Source: Candidatus Dadabacteria bacterium CSP1-2
Lineage (GTDB): Bacteria > Desulfobacterota_D > UBA1144 > Nemesobacterales > CSP1-2
Assembly: GCA_001443445.1 (NCBI GenBank)
Contig: LDXN01000010.1
Span: 1 to 62,509, forward strand
Reading direction: 5' to 3'
Length of the DNA: 62,509 bases
Below, piece by piece: positions 42,312-51,651 of this stretch. The notes under the pieces are model-generated. The model had not been told where the DNA came from, did not search any database, and worked only from the letters and a program-made list of their open reading frames with translations. Numbering within the stretch: the stretch's first letter is position 1; each line of letters starts with the position of its first letter. The translations under genes and the position numbers were made by a program.

Positions 42312-43757
42312 TTATATCCAGATTCCCTTTTCTCCAGTACCTATCCCTATTGGACGGACTCGGAGTTCTCGACAACCCTTCGGGGTTGGGAAAATTTTGC
42401 CAGGATTAAAAATTCCTTTCGGGTCAAATGTATCTTTGATTATCTCCATTGCCTTAAGATCAGCCTCGCTAAAAAGCCAGCTCATGTATTTGTTTTTCTC
42501 TATTCCAACACCATGTTCACCAGTGATTGTTCCTCCAGCATCTACACAAAGTTTTAAAATTTCACCGCCAGCTTCAATAACCCTTTCCAATTCACCTGGG
42601 TGTCTTGGATCAAAAAGGATTAATGGATGAAGGTTACCGTCTCCTGCGTGTGCAACGTTGGCGATAAGAAGTGAACGATTCTTTCCTATTTCTATTACCT
42701 TTCTCAGCACCTCTGGAAGCTTAGGACGTGGAACTACTCCGTCCTGAGTGTATTGATTTGGTGCTATTTTGCCTATTGCACCTGCAACGCTTTTTCTTCC
42801 CTTCCAGAGACGCTCCCTTTCAATCTCTGTCTCAGCGATTCTTACATCACGTGCACGATTCTTAATACAAAAATCCTTTACTAAAGGAAAAGACCTACTG
42901 AGAATTTCGTTAAGCCCTTCGAGTTCGATAAGTAGCACAGCTTCCGCATCAAGAGGGTATCCCGCGTGAATAACTTCTTCAACAGCGCGAATAGAGAGCG
43001 CATCCATCATCTCAAGTGCCGTAGGAATGATTCCATTTCCAATAATATCAGCCACAGTCTGTCCAGCATCATCAATACTGTCAAAAATAGCAATCATTGT
43101 ACCTATTGCCTCGGCTCGGCGCGTGAGCCTTAGTATTATTTTTGTGACTATTCCCAGTGTGCCTTCTGAACCTACCATTATTCCGACTAGGTCATATCCA
43201 GGGGAATCGAGGGATTTTCCTCCAAGCTCTACAACCTCACCGTCAGGTAGAACCACCTCAAGCCCCAATACGTGGTTTGTCGTAACGCCATATGCGATAC
43301 AGTGAATACCACCTGCGTTTTCTGCAACGTTTCCCCCAAGCGTGCAAACCATTTGGCTTGAAGGGTCAGGAGCATAAAATAAACCATAAGGTGACACTAC
43401 CTTAGTGAGTTCTAAATTCACTACCCCAGGCTCAACAACAGCCAAGCGATTGTTTAAATCTATCTCAAGGATTCTATTCATCTTTGTAAGCGAAATCATA
43501 ATGCCGCCTGCAACCGGAATCGCCCCGCCGCTTATTCCCGTTCCTGCACCACGTGCAACAATCGGAATCCCTTCTCGATTTGCGAGTTTAACTATCTCTG
43601 AGACGTTTGAGGTTGTAGAGGGAAAAACCACAAAATCAGGAATCGCCCTCATTACAAATGCGTCTTGTTCATACACAATAACATCCTCTTTGTTGAATAG
43701 GACATTCTCTCTTCCGACAATAGACTCGAGTTGTTTGATGATCTCAGGTTTATTCAT
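42312..43757 (-). CDS. glcD: FAD-linked oxidase, glycolate/D-lactate dehydrogenase subunit GlcD-like
   Basis: The protein has 481 aa. The FAD-binding core is ARGAGTGISGGAIPVAGGIMISL, followed by GGNVAENAGGIHCIAYGVTTNHVLGLEVVLPDG. The catalytic end has NVAHAGDGNLHPLILFD and GGTITGEHGVGIEKNKYM. It oxidises glycolate, D-lactate or another 2-hydroxy acid. No glcE/glcF genes are adjacent. It diverges from larE, whose product helps build the lactate racemase cofactor, so a lactate link is possible but unproven. Confidence 0.93.
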   Translation of the reverse strand: MNKPEIIKQLESIVGRENVLFNKEDVIVYEQDAFVMRAIPDFVVFPSTTSNVSEIVKLANREGIPIVARGAGTGISGGAIPVAGGIMISLTKMNRILEIDLNNRLAVVEPGVVNLELTKVVSPYGLFYAPDPSSQMVCTLGGNVAENAGGIHCIAYGVTTNHVLGLEVVLPDGEVVELGGKSLDSPGYDLVGIMVGSEGTLGIVTKIILRLTRRAEAIGTMIAIFDSIDDAGQTVADIIGNGIIPTALEMMDALSIRAVEEVIHAGYPLDAEAVLLIELEGLNEILSRSFPLVKDFCIKNRARDVRIAETEIERERLWKGRKSVAGAIGKIAPNQYTQDGVVPRPKLPEVLRKVIEIGKNRSLLIANVAHAGDGNLHPLILFDPRHPGELERVIEAGGEILKLCVDAGGTITGEHGVGIEKNKYMSWLFSEADLKAMEIIKDTFDPKGIFNPGKIFPTPKGCRELRVRPIGIGTGEKGIWI

Positions 43758-43998
43758 ATTTAGTCCGTAGCTCTTATTTAGCTATTAAAAAAACTGACAA
43801 GGGGCAATTACATATTAATTACTAACAACATTTAGTTTCACATAAGTCACTTATGGGTGTCAAACTTGCGCTCGTTAGTCGAATGAGTAATTATGGACAC
43901 AAAAACACTATTCGTTTATAGTTAACAATGTGTTTGAACAATAGTCATTGTGGATACGTTCACGTTTCACTCCTCGAAATTACAGAGATGGAAAACAT

Positions 43999-44802
43999 AT
44001 GGAAGAAAAACTTCAGAGATTAAAAAAGATAATAAGCGATTTGGAATCTGTTATAGTTGCCTTTTCAGGTGGTGTTGACAGCACCTTCCTGCTAAAGGTT
44101 GCATACGATGTTCTTGGTGAAAATTCCATTGCTCTTACCGCAGTTTCTCCTTCCTATCCGGCCTTCGAGCTACAAGAGGCAAGAGAGCTTGCAAAGAATA
44201 TCGGTGTTAGACATATGACGGAGAACTCACATGAACTTGATATTCCTGGATATGCGGAGAATTCTCCGAGAAGATGCTTTTTTTGTAAGACGGAGCTCTT
44301 CGACATTTGTTTCGCCAAGGCAAATGAGCTAGGAATAAAGAATGTAATCTATGGTGCGACCCTTTCGGACCTAGGGGATTTTAGACCTGGCATGGATGCT
44401 GCAAAGGAAATGGGTGTGAGGGCACCACTGCTAGAAGCCGGACTCACAAAAGAAGAAATTCGTGGTTTAAGTCGAAGAATGGGACTATCTACATGGGATA
44501 AACCCCAGACGGCATGTCTTTCCTCGAGAATCCCTTATGGTGTAAAGGTAACCGAAGATAAACTGAGAACAATCGCGCTCTCTGAACTGGTATTAAGACA
44601 ACTGGGGCTAAGACAGTTTAGAGTGAGATACCATGAAAAGATTGCACGGATTGAAATTGATGAAAGCGAGTTTGAAAAGCTTCTAAGTCGCAATTTGAGA
44701 GAAATTATTTCTAAACGACTAAAGGAGCTAGGTTTTACTTATATTACCATTGATATAGAAGGATACAGAAGTGGAAGTATGAATGAATTACTTATTAAAT
44801 AA
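43999..44802 (+). CDS. larE: ATP-dependent sacrificial sulfur transferase LarE
   Basis: The protein has 267 aa from ATG 43999. The PP-loop is AFSGGVDSTFLLKVA (SGGVDST near residues 23-29). The conserved Cys segment is TACLSSRIPYGVKVTEDKLR, with a further RRCFFCKTELFDICF pair. LarE activates nicotinate-derived carboxylates as AMP esters and donates its own Cys sulfur, building the nickel-pincer cofactor of lactate racemase. larA, larB and larC are not in the window. ATG 43999 is preferred over the upstream codon at 43948. Confidence 0.92.
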   Translation: MEEKLQRLKKIISDLESVIVAFSGGVDSTFLLKVAYDVLGENSIALTAVSPSYPAFELQEARELAKNIGVRHMTENSHELDIPGYAENSPRRCFFCKTELFDICFAKANELGIKNVIYGATLSDLGDFRPGMDAAKEMGVRAPLLEAGLTKEEIRGLSRRMGLSTWDKPQTACLSSRIPYGVKVTEDKLRTIALSELVLRQLGLRQFRVRYHEKIARIEIDESEFEKLLSRNLREIISKRLKELGFTYITIDIEGYRSGSMNELLIK

Positions 44803-44831
44803 AGTAGGGAGGAACAGCCGTTTGCCCCTAC
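44803..44831. repeat. Short imperfect palindrome between larE and dnaB
   Basis: GTAGGGAGGAACAGCCGTTTGCCCCTAC has GTAGGG and CCCTAC ends and a GAAC-GCC-GTT centre. It resembles a degraded relative of the perfect palindrome at 16395-16420. It sits between convergent stops, so it may serve as a shared terminator. Confidence 0.55.
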
Positions 44832-44836
44832 CATTT

Positions 44837-46189
44837 TTAGAATATCCCTTCATACTCTTCTGCTAGATTTTCAAAACTCGGCACACCTAGTTTGTCTAAG
44901 AAGGCAAGCTTTACTACTCCTGTTGGGCCGTTTCTCTGCTTACCAATAATTATCTCGGCTATACCGTCTTTTTCGTCAAGGTTCCTTTTATATGCATCGG
45001 CTCTGTGTATGAAAATAACGACATCGGCGTCTTGTTCGAGTGCGCCGCTTTCACGAAGATCGGAAAGCTGAGGGCGTTTGTCGGCACGGGCTTCTGTCTG
45101 ACGGCTGAGTTGCGATACAGCTATTACTGGAACGCTTAGTTCCTTTGCAAGGGCTTTTAGGGAGCCTGAGATTTCTGCAATCTCGCGTTCTCTCGTTTCC
45201 GCTCTTCCACTTCCCCGCATAAGCTGAAGATAGTCAACGATGATGAGTTCTAATCCTTTTTCCCTCTTCTGCCTTCTTGCTTTTGCGCGGAGTTCCAATA
45301 CGCCAATTGCGGGGGAGTCGTCGACGTAGATTCTTGCCTTCCCAAAGATGTCAGCCGCATGTACGAGTTTCGTCAGATCCTCGTCTTTGATCCATCCGCT
45401 CCTTACATTTGAATAGTTTACTTTTGCTCTACTTGAAAGCATTCTTAACATAAGCTGTTCTTTTGTCATCTCCAGAGAAAATATTCCTACGGGGCTTCTA
45501 TTTTCTATCGCTGCATGGGCGGCAATGTTAAGGCAGAAAGAGGTCTTACCAAGCCCGGGTCTTGCCGCAACTATTATTAAATCGGATGGCTGAAGCCCGG
45601 CTGTCATATTATCTAACTTTTCAAATCCCATTGAAATCCCTGTGATAAGCTCTTTTCTCTCGTAAAGGGTTTCTATAATCTGAAGTGCTTTTGCTGCTAA
45701 CTCTCTACTATCATAAAAACTCGGTTTTACTTTGTGCTGGGCTATATCAAGAATTGTTTGCTCTGCACGGTCAACGGTCTCATCAACGTTGATGCCTTCT
45801 TCGTAACCACGCATAGCAATGTCGGTTGCTGATATAACAAGCTTTCTTAAAATAGATTTTTCTTTTACGAGTTTTGCGTAGTATCCAATATTTGCGACAG
45901 AGGGTACAATCTCTGTGAGGTATGTAAGATAGCTACTTCCTCCTACTTCTTCTAGTAGTTGTCCCTGGGATTTCAGGTAATCAAAAAGTGTGAGTATATC
46001 TATTGGACTGCTATTTTTATCAAGCTCAATCATGGCTTCAAATATTTTTCTGTGTGACTCCCTGTAGAAATCCTCAGTGGTTAGTATCTCAAGGACTTGG
46101 TTTATAGCAACACCTTCTATAAGTACGCCGCCCAGTACGGCCTGTTCAGCTTCTATATTTTGTGGTAGGGGTTTTGAGGACATTACCAT
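44837..46189 (-). CDS. dnaB: Replicative DNA helicase DnaB
   Basis: The protein has 450 aa. The N-terminal helical domain has KPLPQNIEAEQAVLGGVLIEG. The RecA-like motor has Walker A ARPGLGKTSFCLN, then IFSLEMTKEQLMLRML, then ELIIVDYLQLMRGSGRAETREREIAEIS and the arginine-containing end RESGALEQDADVVIFIHR. No intein is present. It unwinds DNA at the replication fork. The start is ATG 46189 or the ATG two codons on. It is monocistronic and converges with larE. Confidence 0.96.
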   Translation of the reverse strand: MVMSSKPLPQNIEAEQAVLGGVLIEGVAINQVLEILTTEDFYRESHRKIFEAMIELDKNSSPIDILTLFDYLKSQGQLLEEVGGSSYLTYLTEIVPSVANIGYYAKLVKEKSILRKLVISATDIAMRGYEEGINVDETVDRAEQTILDIAQHKVKPSFYDSRELAAKALQIIETLYERKELITGISMGFEKLDNMTAGLQPSDLIIVAARPGLGKTSFCLNIAAHAAIENRSPVGIFSLEMTKEQLMLRMLSSRAKVNYSNVRSGWIKDEDLTKLVHAADIFGKARIYVDDSPAIGVLELRAKARRQKREKGLELIIVDYLQLMRGSGRAETREREIAEISGSLKALAKELSVPVIAVSQLSRQTEARADKRPQLSDLRESGALEQDADVVIFIHRADAYKRNLDEKDGIAEIIIGKQRNGPTGVVKLAFLDKLGVPSFENLAEEYEGIF

Positions 46190-46344
46190 CTTATTTTAAA
46201 GTTTATACCACAGTGATAAACCTTCAAGATATAACACTAAAAGTACCGATTCTTTAAATGATGAACGAATTTATTCCTCAATATAAGTACCAAATTTAGA
46301 ATCTACATGTAAGTAATCTGCAATCGAGTGACTACGATGTAAGT

Positions 46345-47067
46345 TTACATTCCGAGTGACAATCTATCAGCGAGCCTTCTATCAAGCCCTGCATCTATTA
46401 TCTTTTTCTGGGCTGTGCTTATATCATATTCAAGTCTAATGTATTTCACGTATCCTTCTTTGGTATCGTAAATCAGAAAAGAAGAACGTGGGTCTCTATC
46501 CCTTGGTTGTCCAACGCTTCCGGGATTTATAAGGTATTTTGCTTTAGGTTCTATCTTAAACTCATGGTCAAAGAATTGTCGCACATCATCATTAATAAGG
46601 ATGTAGTAGGTTCTTACGTGTGTGTGACCAAAAAAACAGATGTTGTGTTTCTTCATTAGCTTAAATTCTATACGAGCCTCATATGATGAAAATATGTATA
46701 AATCTGGATCGGATACGGCACCATGAACTATAAGAAAATCATCAACCAATTTCATATCTGGGAGATTATTTAGGAATTCCCTATTCTCAGATGTAAGCGT
46801 TTTTCTTGTCCAGAGCACTGCTGCTCTTGCCACAGGATTGAAATCGTATGGTTCCTTTTTACCACATGCAACAATATCGTGGTTTCCAATTATTGATTCG
46901 ACATTTCTTTCTTTGATTATATCTACACATTCATTTGGGTTAGCACCGTAGCCTACAATATCTCCAAGGCATATTGTTTTATTTACTCGAAATCTATCAA
47001 TCTCTTCTAGGACTCTTTTTAGGGCTTCAAGGTTTGAATGAATATCAGAGATTATTGCATAAATCAT
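46345..47067 (-). CDS. Metallophosphoesterase (YfcE/MJ0936-like)
   Basis: The protein has 240 aa. Metal-binding motifs are SDIHSNLEAL, CLGDIVGYGANPNECV, SIIGNHDIV and FGHTHVRTYY, with a closing INPGSVGQPRDRDPRSSFLIYD. This is the calcineurin-like superfamily, phosphodiesterase branch. Likely substrates are cyclic or phospho-organic compounds, not determined. The start codon abuts an intergenic palindrome (47071-47155), so its 5' leader is almost entirely repeat. Confidence 0.9.
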   Translation of the reverse strand: MIYAIISDIHSNLEALKRVLEEIDRFRVNKTICLGDIVGYGANPNECVDIIKERNVESIIGNHDIVACGKKEPYDFNPVARAAVLWTRKTLTSENREFLNNLPDMKLVDDFLIVHGAVSDPDLYIFSSYEARIEFKLMKKHNICFFGHTHVRTYYILINDDVRQFFDHEFKIEPKAKYLINPGSVGQPRDRDPRSSFLIYDTKEGYVKYIRLEYDISTAQKKIIDAGLDRRLADRLSLGM

Positions 47068-47070
47068 TTC

Positions 47071-47155
47071 GTGATTCGGGGTTGTGAATTGTGATTCGTA
47101 ATTCGGACTTTTTAATTCGTGTATCGTGGTACTTCGATCTCGGATTACGAATCAA
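47071..47155. repeat. Imperfect palindrome 'GTGATTCG', second copy
   Basis: GTGATTCGGGGTTGTGAATTG and GATTCGTAATTCGG are answered by CTCGGATTACGAATC. It is related to 20611-20700. It fills the 96-base gap between the glycerate kinase and phosphoesterase genes and ends near the kinase stop codon. Confidence 0.65.
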
Positions 47156-47163
47156 GAATATCG

Positions 47164-48486
47164 CTAATCCACTATAACCACACCAATGTCCATTACGTTT
47201 GTGCCGGTTGGACCTGTTTTAATCAAATCTCCTAATTTGTCAAAGAAGGAGTAGGAATCATTTTGAATGAGGGATTCCCTTGCGCTTAGTTTTATCTTCC
47301 TTGCGCGTAATCTTGTTAATCCATCACAGATTGCTCCTGCTGCATCTGTCGGCCCGTCAATCCCGTCTGTACCACAGAAAAGACCAAGTATTTTATGCCC
47401 CATTATTTCCATTGAAAAAGTAAGAGAGGTTTCTGTATTTCTTCCGCCTTTTCCGTCCCCGGTGACGGTTACAGTAGTTTCACCTCCAAAAATTAAACAA
47501 GCGGGTTTCTTCACAGGAATGTCAAACCTTTCAATATCGAAAGCAATCGCAGCTATTACCTTTGCAACCTCTCTTGATTCACCCTTTATTTGAGAAGAAA
47601 GAAGAATCGTATTGTATCCTAGTTCTCCGGCCTTTCTTTCTGCTGCTATAAGCGATTTAAGGTTATTTCCTACAATCACTGTTTGAACCGTATCGCTGTC
47701 AAACTCTTCTCTTTTAAGCGTTTCTGGAATGTTTCCATTTCTTCCTTCCTCAAGGTGTATAACTACCTGAGGAGGGATTCTGTGCTCAAGCCTTAGCTCC
47801 TCTATAACTCGCCACGCATCCTCAAATGTTGTAGGATCGGGAACCGTCGGACCAGAAGCAATCGCATCAAGCCTGTCTCCGACAACATCAGAAAGTATAA
47901 GCGTTATGACCTGAGCGGGAAGAGCCTTCTTAAGAAGTCCTCCGCCTTTCATTTGAGAGATGTGTTTTCTCACGGCATTAAGCCCGTATGTATCAACTCC
48001 TGCTCTAAGAAGCAATTCCGTAACCTTTCTTTTGTCTTCAATCGAAATTCCTTGAGAAGGCAGTGCAAGAAGCGCACTTCCACCACCAGAGATTAGAAAA
48101 ATAACTAAATCCTTTTCACCAGCGTGTTCAAGAAGTCTCATAACTTCCCGGGCGGCGTTTATACTTCTTTCGTCTGGTATAGGATGGCTTGAAAGGTAAA
48201 ATTTCATTTTTGAGAATACAAAGTGAGGTCTTGTATTAGATACCACAATTCCGCCGGTTATTCTTTCACCTAATACCTCCTCAATGGCATTTCCCATAGA
48301 AGAAGCGGCCTTTCCAAAGGCGATAACAAAGATTGATTTGTATTTTGTTAAATCATATTCTTTTCCCTCAATATTAAGAGCATCTCCCTTTAGGTTTATA
48401 TGTTCTAGCACGCACTTTCTTGGATTTGCTGCGTCAAGTGCTTCTTTAAATATTTCGAGCGCGTGTTCTTTTGACAGTAAGGACAT
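47164..48486 (-). CDS. Glycerate 2-kinase (DUF4147/MOFRL)
   Basis: The protein has 440 aa from ATG 48486. Landmarks are VIAFGKAASSMGNAIEEVL, SSHPIPDERSINAAREVM, FLISGGGSALLALPSQGISIEDK and the C-terminal MOFRL segment LGLFCGTDGIDGPTDAAGAICDG. The family phosphorylates D-glycerate with ATP to 2-phosphoglycerate. This fits serine, glyoxylate or sugar-acid use and complements GlcD if glyoxylate is produced. Minus strand, monocistronic. Confidence 0.92.
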   Translation of the reverse strand: MSLLSKEHALEIFKEALDAANPRKCVLEHINLKGDALNIEGKEYDLTKYKSIFVIAFGKAASSMGNAIEEVLGERITGGIVVSNTRPHFVFSKMKFYLSSHPIPDERSINAAREVMRLLEHAGEKDLVIFLISGGGSALLALPSQGISIEDKRKVTELLLRAGVDTYGLNAVRKHISQMKGGGLLKKALPAQVITLILSDVVGDRLDAIASGPTVPDPTTFEDAWRVIEELRLEHRIPPQVVIHLEEGRNGNIPETLKREEFDSDTVQTVIVGNNLKSLIAAERKAGELGYNTILLSSQIKGESREVAKVIAAIAFDIERFDIPVKKPACLIFGGETTVTVTGDGKGGRNTETSLTFSMEIMGHKILGLFCGTDGIDGPTDAAGAICDGLTRLRARKIKLSARESLIQNDSYSFFDKLGDLIKTGPTGTNVMDIGVVIVD

Positions 48487-48597
48487 CAATTGTGTTAGAA
48501 CCTTTAATTAGGGATTCAGATTTTGGATTAAAGAAATCATCGCAAGGCTAAGAAGTCGTTTAGAAAGATTTAAAGTCAAAATTAAAATTTTTATTCG

Positions 48598-49071
48598 CTA
48601 ATCTTTCTTAAGCTTCTCAATTAACTCGTCTATCTTTTTTCTTGTAAGATTCTCATAAAGTTCGTCATCAACAAGCATAGCAGGAGCAGTTCCGCATGAG
48701 GCTAGGCATTCAGCCTCAAGAAGTGTAATTTTACCATCAGTTGTGGTTTCTCCTGTATGAATCCCGAGTTTTTCTGAAAGATAGTGTTCTACGTGCTCTG
48801 CTCCTCTTAAAGCACAAGAAAGTGTTCTACACAGCCAAATAACATGCTTTCCTACAGGTTTTGTAAAAAACATGGTGTAGAAAGTTGCTACGTTCTGAAC
48901 ACTTGCAGGGGGTATGTCTAGAATTTCAGCAACCTCACTCATGCATTCATTGGGGAGCCAGCCGTATTCACGCTGAACCGCATGGAGAGTAGGAATAAGT
49001 GCAGATTGTCTTGTTTCAGATTTGGATATAATCTGGTTAATCTTTTCTCTAAGCTCAACCGAAAATGGCAT
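48598..49071 (-). CDS. nuoE: NADH-quinone oxidoreductase subunit E (NuoE)
   Basis: The protein has 157 aa in a thioredoxin-like [2Fe-2S] fold. The ligands are Cys81, Cys86, Cys122 and Cys126, in WLCRTLSCALRG and LEAECLASCGTAPAML. The N-terminus HAVQREYGWLPNECMSEVAEIL matches the NuoE helix. It carries one Fe-S cluster of complex I or of a related NAD-linked dehydrogenase/hydrogenase. No other nuo gene is nearby, so it is isolated here. The partner (NuoF-type flavoprotein) must be elsewhere. Confidence 0.93.
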   Translation of the reverse strand: MPFSVELREKINQIISKSETRQSALIPTLHAVQREYGWLPNECMSEVAEILDIPPASVQNVATFYTMFFTKPVGKHVIWLCRTLSCALRGAEHVEHYLSEKLGIHTGETTTDGKITLLEAECLASCGTAPAMLVDDELYENLTRKKIDELIEKLKKD

Positions 49072-49239
49072 ACAAGTTATGTACTCCTAGTGAATAGTTA
49101 AACTATCATGGTAAAAAAAAAGTGCAAGCACTAGTTGCCATTAGTTAAACTGCGTTGTAATCAAGAAAAAAGAATTAGGTACAGCAGAAATAACGCTAGT
49201 ACCATAAGGTTAACAGAATTGGCATGCAGAATCTCATAT

Positions 49240-49620
49240 TCAGGGCGATACCTTTTCAACTTCTATAACCTTAACATCATAGCTTTTAACCTTGTCGTGG
49301 ACAGAGCCAGTTATATCAAGGAATTCAAGATCAAAGGTAGCAGTCTTCCCAGGTGCAATGTTCATGCTGCCTACCCAAGAGGAAGTAGAAGATATAAGAT
49401 TGCCATTCTCATCATATGCTCGTCCCTCTACCTTGATTTTTTCAAATGTTATATTCGATTTGTTTTTTATAACACCAGGAATATGAAGGTGGTCTGCCGC
49501 ACAGTTATAGGTTGATTTGAGTTCTACTTCTATCTCCGATGAATAATCTTCTGAATATGCTGATCCTGATAAGAGAAGAAATGATGTTAGAATTAATGAT
49601 AAATAAATTGCTTTTTTCAT
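49240..49620 (-). CDS. Secreted FxLYD-like protein
   Basis: The protein has 126 aa. The signal peptide is about residues 1-23 (SGSAYS). The mature part has IPGVIKNKSNITFEKIKVEGRAYDENGNLI and IAPGKTATFDLEFLDI, a beta-sandwich pattern of the FxLYD domain found in many exported proteins. The function is unknown, perhaps binding. It is preceded by a 168-base gap without features after nuoE and followed by an AT-rich gap. Confidence 0.75.
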   Translation of the reverse strand: MKKAIYLSLILTSFLLLSGSAYSEDYSSEIEVELKSTYNCAADHLHIPGVIKNKSNITFEKIKVEGRAYDENGNLISSTSSWVGSMNIAPGKTATFDLEFLDITGSVHDKVKSYDVKVIEVEKVSP

Positions 49621-49967
49621 GAATTAGGTCTCCTCATCATATTATTTACGTTTGTCGTCTTTTATTGCTGAAACTGTCTCAATTATTATTTCACTTTGAT
49701 TATAGCCTTGTCAACTTGATTTATATTAGGGCTATAGTTAATTGAGAGTTTTTGCAAACGAGTCTTTGTTAAAAAGTACAATTGTGTTATTTTAAATTGC
49801 TTTAGAAACGCTTGATTTACTTTTTGAACTTTTTTTCTAGCATCTTGAAAAATAAGAGTACAAATATTGAATGTGGTAATATAATTTAGAGTTTTAGATA
49901 CATAACGTATCTCGAATAAACGGGATCGGTTCTAAGATTAAGACACTATGAAAGAGGGGGAATAATT
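49621..49967. other. AT-rich gap, no gene seen
   Basis: This divergent region of 347 bases has several in-frame stops in all frames and no hairpin family. It probably holds promoters for the FxLYD-like and TerB genes. GAAAGAGGGGG just before 49968 is the TerB ribosome binding site. Confidence 0.5.
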
Positions 49968-50426
49968 ATGTTAGACCGGTTTAAAAAAATATTTAATAAG
50001 AACATCGAACCCCTAAGTTATGAAGAAAAGGTAGACCAGGAAAGAAAATTAGAGATAGCAACCTGCGTAGTTTTACTTGAAGCGGCATCAGTAGACTCTA
50101 AACTCTCAAAAGAAGAATTACAAAAGATTATTGAGTTATTAAAGGAGAAATTTCAGTTATCGGATTCATCCGTGAGTGAACTGATTGAGACCTCAAAGAA
50201 AGAACGTGAGGGCTCTACAGGCGTTTGGCCTTACACCCACCTGATTAATGAAGACCTCACCATAGAAGAGAAATATGAGTTAATGGGGATGATCTGGAAG
50301 GTAATTTATTCAGATAAAACGCTTGACGAGTTTGAGAATTATATAGCACACGAATTACTCAAGTTACTTAATCTTGATCACAATAAGTTCATTGAGCTTA
50401 AACTGAAGGTGAAGAATAGCATTTAG
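49968..50426 (+). CDS. TerB-like protein
   Basis: The protein has 152 aa. The all-helical sequence KLEIATCVVLLEAASVDSKLSKEELQKIIELLKEKF and INEDLTIEEKYELMGMIWKVIYSDKTLDEFENYIAHELLKLLNL carries the acidic metal-binding helix pair of the TerB/DjlA N-terminal family. Members are associated with stress and tellurite response, but no ter genes are nearby. It is a cytoplasmic, monocistronic gene. Confidence 0.85.
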   Translation: MLDRFKKIFNKNIEPLSYEEKVDQERKLEIATCVVLLEAASVDSKLSKEELQKIIELLKEKFQLSDSSVSELIETSKKEREGSTGVWPYTHLINEDLTIEEKYELMGMIWKVIYSDKTLDEFENYIAHELLKLLNLDHNKFIELKLKVKNSI

Positions 50427-50448
50427 ATATAGCTTGAACTTGATAATT

Positions 50449-50484
50449 CCTAGTAGCTTGCTACAGGGTTTCCACATCATTGTG
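50449..50484. repeat. Fragment shared with the 26.2-kb repeat
   Basis: CCTAGTAGCTTGCTACAGG then GTTTCCACATCATTGTG corresponds, on the opposite strand, to the tail of the 26246-26487 element (CAGTAGCTTGTTACAGG, CTTTCCACCGTCATTGCG), with a few differences. It is a degraded partial copy. Confidence 0.6.
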
Positions 50485-50543
50485 ACAGTTTTCATTATGC
50501 ACAATCAACTAATCGAATTAGTCTTATTTCTATTTCTAAAATT

Positions 50544-51452
50544 TTAGTCATTAACAGTGCTCACGCTAAAAACTAGGTAGTTATAGGAAATGGTTTCATT
50601 GGGTTTGTCTTTAGATACAATTTGTCCATTTACAGGATTAAATACCCATTTTGACCAGTCCCATTTTTCAGCTTCAGGTATCTGAACAGCAATATATGAT
50701 CCCTGAGAAAGTCTCGCTCTTGTTGGCGTTTTTGTAAAGTCTAATCCCATATAGAAGTCTTGAACTGGAATATTTTTATTTCTACTTGCTATCATTTTCG
50801 TCAAGCCGACAGCAACACTAGAAATAATAGGAACTAAGGGGTTAACCGTTTCTATTAATTTAAGCCCGCCTTTGAAGGTGTCACCTTCAAGAAACTCGAG
50901 GAGCTTCTCATCATCTTCGTTTTTCACATTTACAGTAAAACACTTAAAAGCAATGCCCTCAGAACCTACATTCAGACCAACAAATATGGGGTATCCGATT
51001 ATGCCGGCTTGTTCTCCTCCTTGAACTCTATATATCTGATTAAAATGTAAATGCTCTGTCTGTCCTTCAATCTGATTTTGCGCATAGAAATCAAAAAGAA
51101 TAAAGTGAATACCACCACCTGGATAATTAAAAACCCTGAGACGATCAAGTGTTATTTTAATACGTGAGTTTTTAAGAGACTGATCAGGCTCAATATCGCC
51201 CGCATGTTTGATCTCAACTGGATTTGATGAATTTAAGTTACTAACGGGGATAAATCCAAATGTGTGAGAGGTATATTGCCAAGGTTCTGGTTTATCCGAC
51301 CAACCCCACCTCTTCTCACCTCTACCGCGTGTAACTTTTACTCCTGAATCAACTACGCCTATTTCTTGAAGCTTTCTAGCTGCCTCGGATGGGGTCATTT
51401 TACCGATAACTGGAATATCATCGAACCAGTATTTTGGATTATATTTTGTCAT
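50544..51452 (-). CDS. Hypothetical protein of unrecognised family
   Basis: The protein has 302 aa. There is no signal peptide or membrane helix. It starts KYNPKYWFDDIPVIGKMTPSEAARKLQEIG. The middle is beta-rich (IKITLDRLRVFNYPGGGIHFILFDFYAQNQ), followed by HLHFNQIYRVQGGEQAGIIGYPIFVGLNVGSEG. A near-hydrophobic stretch PLVPIISSVAVGLTKMIASR lies near residue 215, and the C-terminus is WDWSKWVFNPVNGQIVS. The fold might be C2- or lectin-like, but no motif is secure. It stands alone on the minus strand. Its function cannot be inferred from neighbours. Confidence 0.6.
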   Translation of the reverse strand: MTKYNPKYWFDDIPVIGKMTPSEAARKLQEIGVVDSGVKVTRGRGEKRWGWSDKPEPWQYTSHTFGFIPVSNLNSSNPVEIKHAGDIEPDQSLKNSRIKITLDRLRVFNYPGGGIHFILFDFYAQNQIEGQTEHLHFNQIYRVQGGEQAGIIGYPIFVGLNVGSEGIAFKCFTVNVKNEDDEKLLEFLEGDTFKGGLKLIETVNPLVPIISSVAVGLTKMIASRNKNIPVQDFYMGLDFTKTPTRARLSQGSYIAVQIPEAEKWDWSKWVFNPVNGQIVSKDKPNETISYNYLVFSVSTVND

Positions 51453-51651
51453 CTTATAACCCCGACAGCTACTCTAGCTGTGACCAAGGTTTTCGACATG
51501 CTATTGCATCGCTCTAAACCAAGGTAGCTAAAGGTTCTTATATCACAAACCAGATCGATTTTCAATCTTAGTTTACTTCAATATAACAAATAACTTTCTA
51601 ATCTGTCTTATCACAGATAAAATAAATTAAGATTCTTAGTAGGGAAACGAA

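Noticed and set aside
42397-43770. Several plus-strand frames across glcD
   Set aside because: They are Ser/Pro-rich shadows of the intact minus-strand glcD gene.
49135-49515. Plus-strand 126-codon frame
   Set aside because: It is antisense to the FxLYD-like secreted protein, which has a clear signal peptide and domain pattern.
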